The notes below the pieces were generated by a model that was not told the origin of the DNA, did not search any database, and saw only the letters and a program-made list of their open reading frames with translations. The translations under genes and the position numbers were made by a program. Shown here piece after piece: positions 19,850 to 21,113 of a DNA stretch of 21,113 nt; the first letter of the stretch is position 1, and the number at the start of each line of letters is the position of its first letter. The DNA is from Priapulus caudatus. Its lineage: Eukaryota > Priapulida > Priapulimorpha > Priapulimorphida > Priapulidae. The DNA lies in assembly GCF_000485595.1 (NCBI RefSeq), contig NW_014577106.1, positions 1 to 21,113 on the forward strand, in the 5' to 3' direction.

Positions 19850-20986
19850 CTGATAAAACAAGATAATATATATTATAATATATACATCAAGGGTGAATCT
19901 TGAAGAGTGTGACCTAATTATAATTCTTACATTTGCACTTCTGTGCACTGGTGTCATATGCCCTTAAATCTCTACTTAGAACCAAAAATCAGTTCATAAT
20001 TATTGTTTGTTATATAATTCATCTAAAATATTTGATGAGTTGATGCAGGTCTGATTAACCAACTATAATTCTAATGACTATCAATTTGAAGCATTAAAAA
20101 TTTAGGCCTCATTATTGAAACTTATACTAATGATTTAAATTACATTTAAATTCAAAGCACTGGATTAAGTATTACATGGTAATTAAGTTATACCCATTCT
20201 AAGGTGCACACAAAGAAATTAGCACATATACATACACTCTACACAGATGCGCGATGAAACAGCGATGAATTGCAAATGCACACAAGCAAACACGACGCAG
20301 TAAATGCTCTAGGAAAAGTTAACTGCTGAAATATGGCATAATAAAATGAGTGCCTTATCCTGATCAGTGCTACAAGTGCTATAGATAAGACTATGACAAC
20401 CACCATTACTAACCAGATATAATTAGTCAACAATCATACAGCCTTAGAAAATGGTAGAGAACAAATAAGTGGAAGTTTGTGATAAAAAAAATTGAAATAT
20501 CTGTCATTCCCCCACCTTTTAGGACAGTGCTGCAGCGTGCCTGACAGTGATCACACAGCATGCAGCATTGCATGTCACGAACAGAAGGCAGTACAAGTAG
20601 TTCACTTAGGACAGGACTACATCAAGTTGCTTACAGTTGTTGTCACTGAACTGAAACAATGACGCTAAAGTACAACATATAAAGAGCTAATAATATATTA
20701 TAATAATGTATAATCATGCAGCATAATAATTCATTATAATAATACATAAGCAAACAGTAAACCAAATAGTCCAAAAACACAGCAACATTTTAATGACCTT
20801 TATTCATGCCGACTATTTTCATTAGGTGAGGGCAATAAATACACCTTAATGTCATGCTTGTTAAGAGCAAAGAATTGAGCAAGGTAAGCTTTATGCCCAG
20901 CAAGTGCGGCAAATTGCTGATGAATTTGGATTTGGCTTCCCTTCGCTGCTTTACTGGGTTTGTGATGCTACCATACATGGTAGTAC
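19850..20986. other. Pirin upstream intron, no exon recognised
   Basis: AT-rich DNA upstream of the first pirin exon in the window. I looked on the minus strand for the HPHRGFE cupin exon and did not find it. Short open frames at 20239-20433 and 20790-21104 show no known motif. A palindrome CTACCAT-AC-ATGGTAG is at 20968-20983. Confidence 0.5.
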
Positions 20987-21113
20987 CAGGGGCGGATCCA
21001 AGAATTTGCAGAAAAGAAGGGGCACCAAATGAGCAATAATGTAGTGAAATGTGGGGGATTATACGGCGAGAGAGCGGAAGCGAACCCAAAGCCCGAGGGA
21101 GCAAAGCGAGTGA
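20987..21113. mobile_element. Left end of an interspersed element, cut by the window end
   Basis: Begins CAGGGGCGGATCCAAGAATT and runs through a GGGGCACCAAATGAG segment into CCCGAGGGAGCAAAGCGAGT. Starts of the form CAGGGGCGGATCCAGG, followed by GAGCGAAGCGAG runs, are familiar to me from short DNA-transposon-derived repeats in invertebrates. The right end is not in the window, so the terminal repeats cannot be confirmed. Confidence 0.5.

Noticed and set aside
20790-21104. 104-codon minus-strand open frame near the window end, considered as a pirin 5' exon or transposase
   Set aside because: It lacks the pirin HPHRGFE motif and any transposase signature, and partly overlaps the CAGGGGCGGATCC element.

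Overview
The window is nuclear DNA of an animal, most likely a marine invertebrate. A sponge or another early-branching animal is possible, but I cannot fix the phylum. The reasons are spliced protein genes with GT-AG introns of about 280-1000 bases, animal-type proteins, many short interspersed repeats and AT-rich noncoding DNA. There is no bacterial operon structure, and I found no intact tRNA or rRNA gene and no CRISPR array.

Two genes are recognisable and they converge. The first is the 3' part of DHTKD1, the E1 subunit of the mitochondrial 2-oxoadipate dehydrogenase complex. It has nine plus-strand exons from 9310 to the stop codon at 15577-15579. The two exons that should come immediately before them are also present (7891-8044 and 6792-6893), but on the minus strand. 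The second gene is the 3' part of pirin (PIR), a metal-binding cupin protein, with four minus-strand exons from 19849 down to the stop at 18342-18344. The 5' ends of both genes lie outside the window.

Layout: 1-63 CA/GCATG-type repeat; 64-592 unassigned; about 785-6768 almost pure A/T; 6792-6893 and 7891-8044 the two minus-strand DHTKD1 exons, separated by a roughly 1 kb intron with a 35-bp hairpin, a telomere-like motif and a tRNA-like SINE candidate; 8067-9200 a C/T-rich tract with almost no A; 9204-9266 an exact inverted copy of bases 1-63; 9310-15579 the plus-strand DHTKD1 exons, whose longer introns carry a MITE, a 46-bp minisatellite, a G-rich repeat and a three-copy ~134-bp repeat; 15580-18341 3' UTR and spacer; 18342-19849 pirin; 19850-21113 pirin intron or upstream DNA, ending in a truncated 'CAGGGGCGGATCC' element.

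The main result is structural. Bases 1-63 and 9204-9266 form a perfect inverted repeat, and everything between them, including two DHTKD1 exons with intact splice sites and correct phase, is backwards relative to the rest of the gene. Flipping that segment restores an unbroken exon order and reading frame of 501 residues plus stop. Either this is a recent or polymorphic inversion between the repeats, or the assembly turned the segment around at the repeat. The two extreme-composition tracts (6 kb of A/T and about 1.1 kb of C/T) lie inside the flipped segment.
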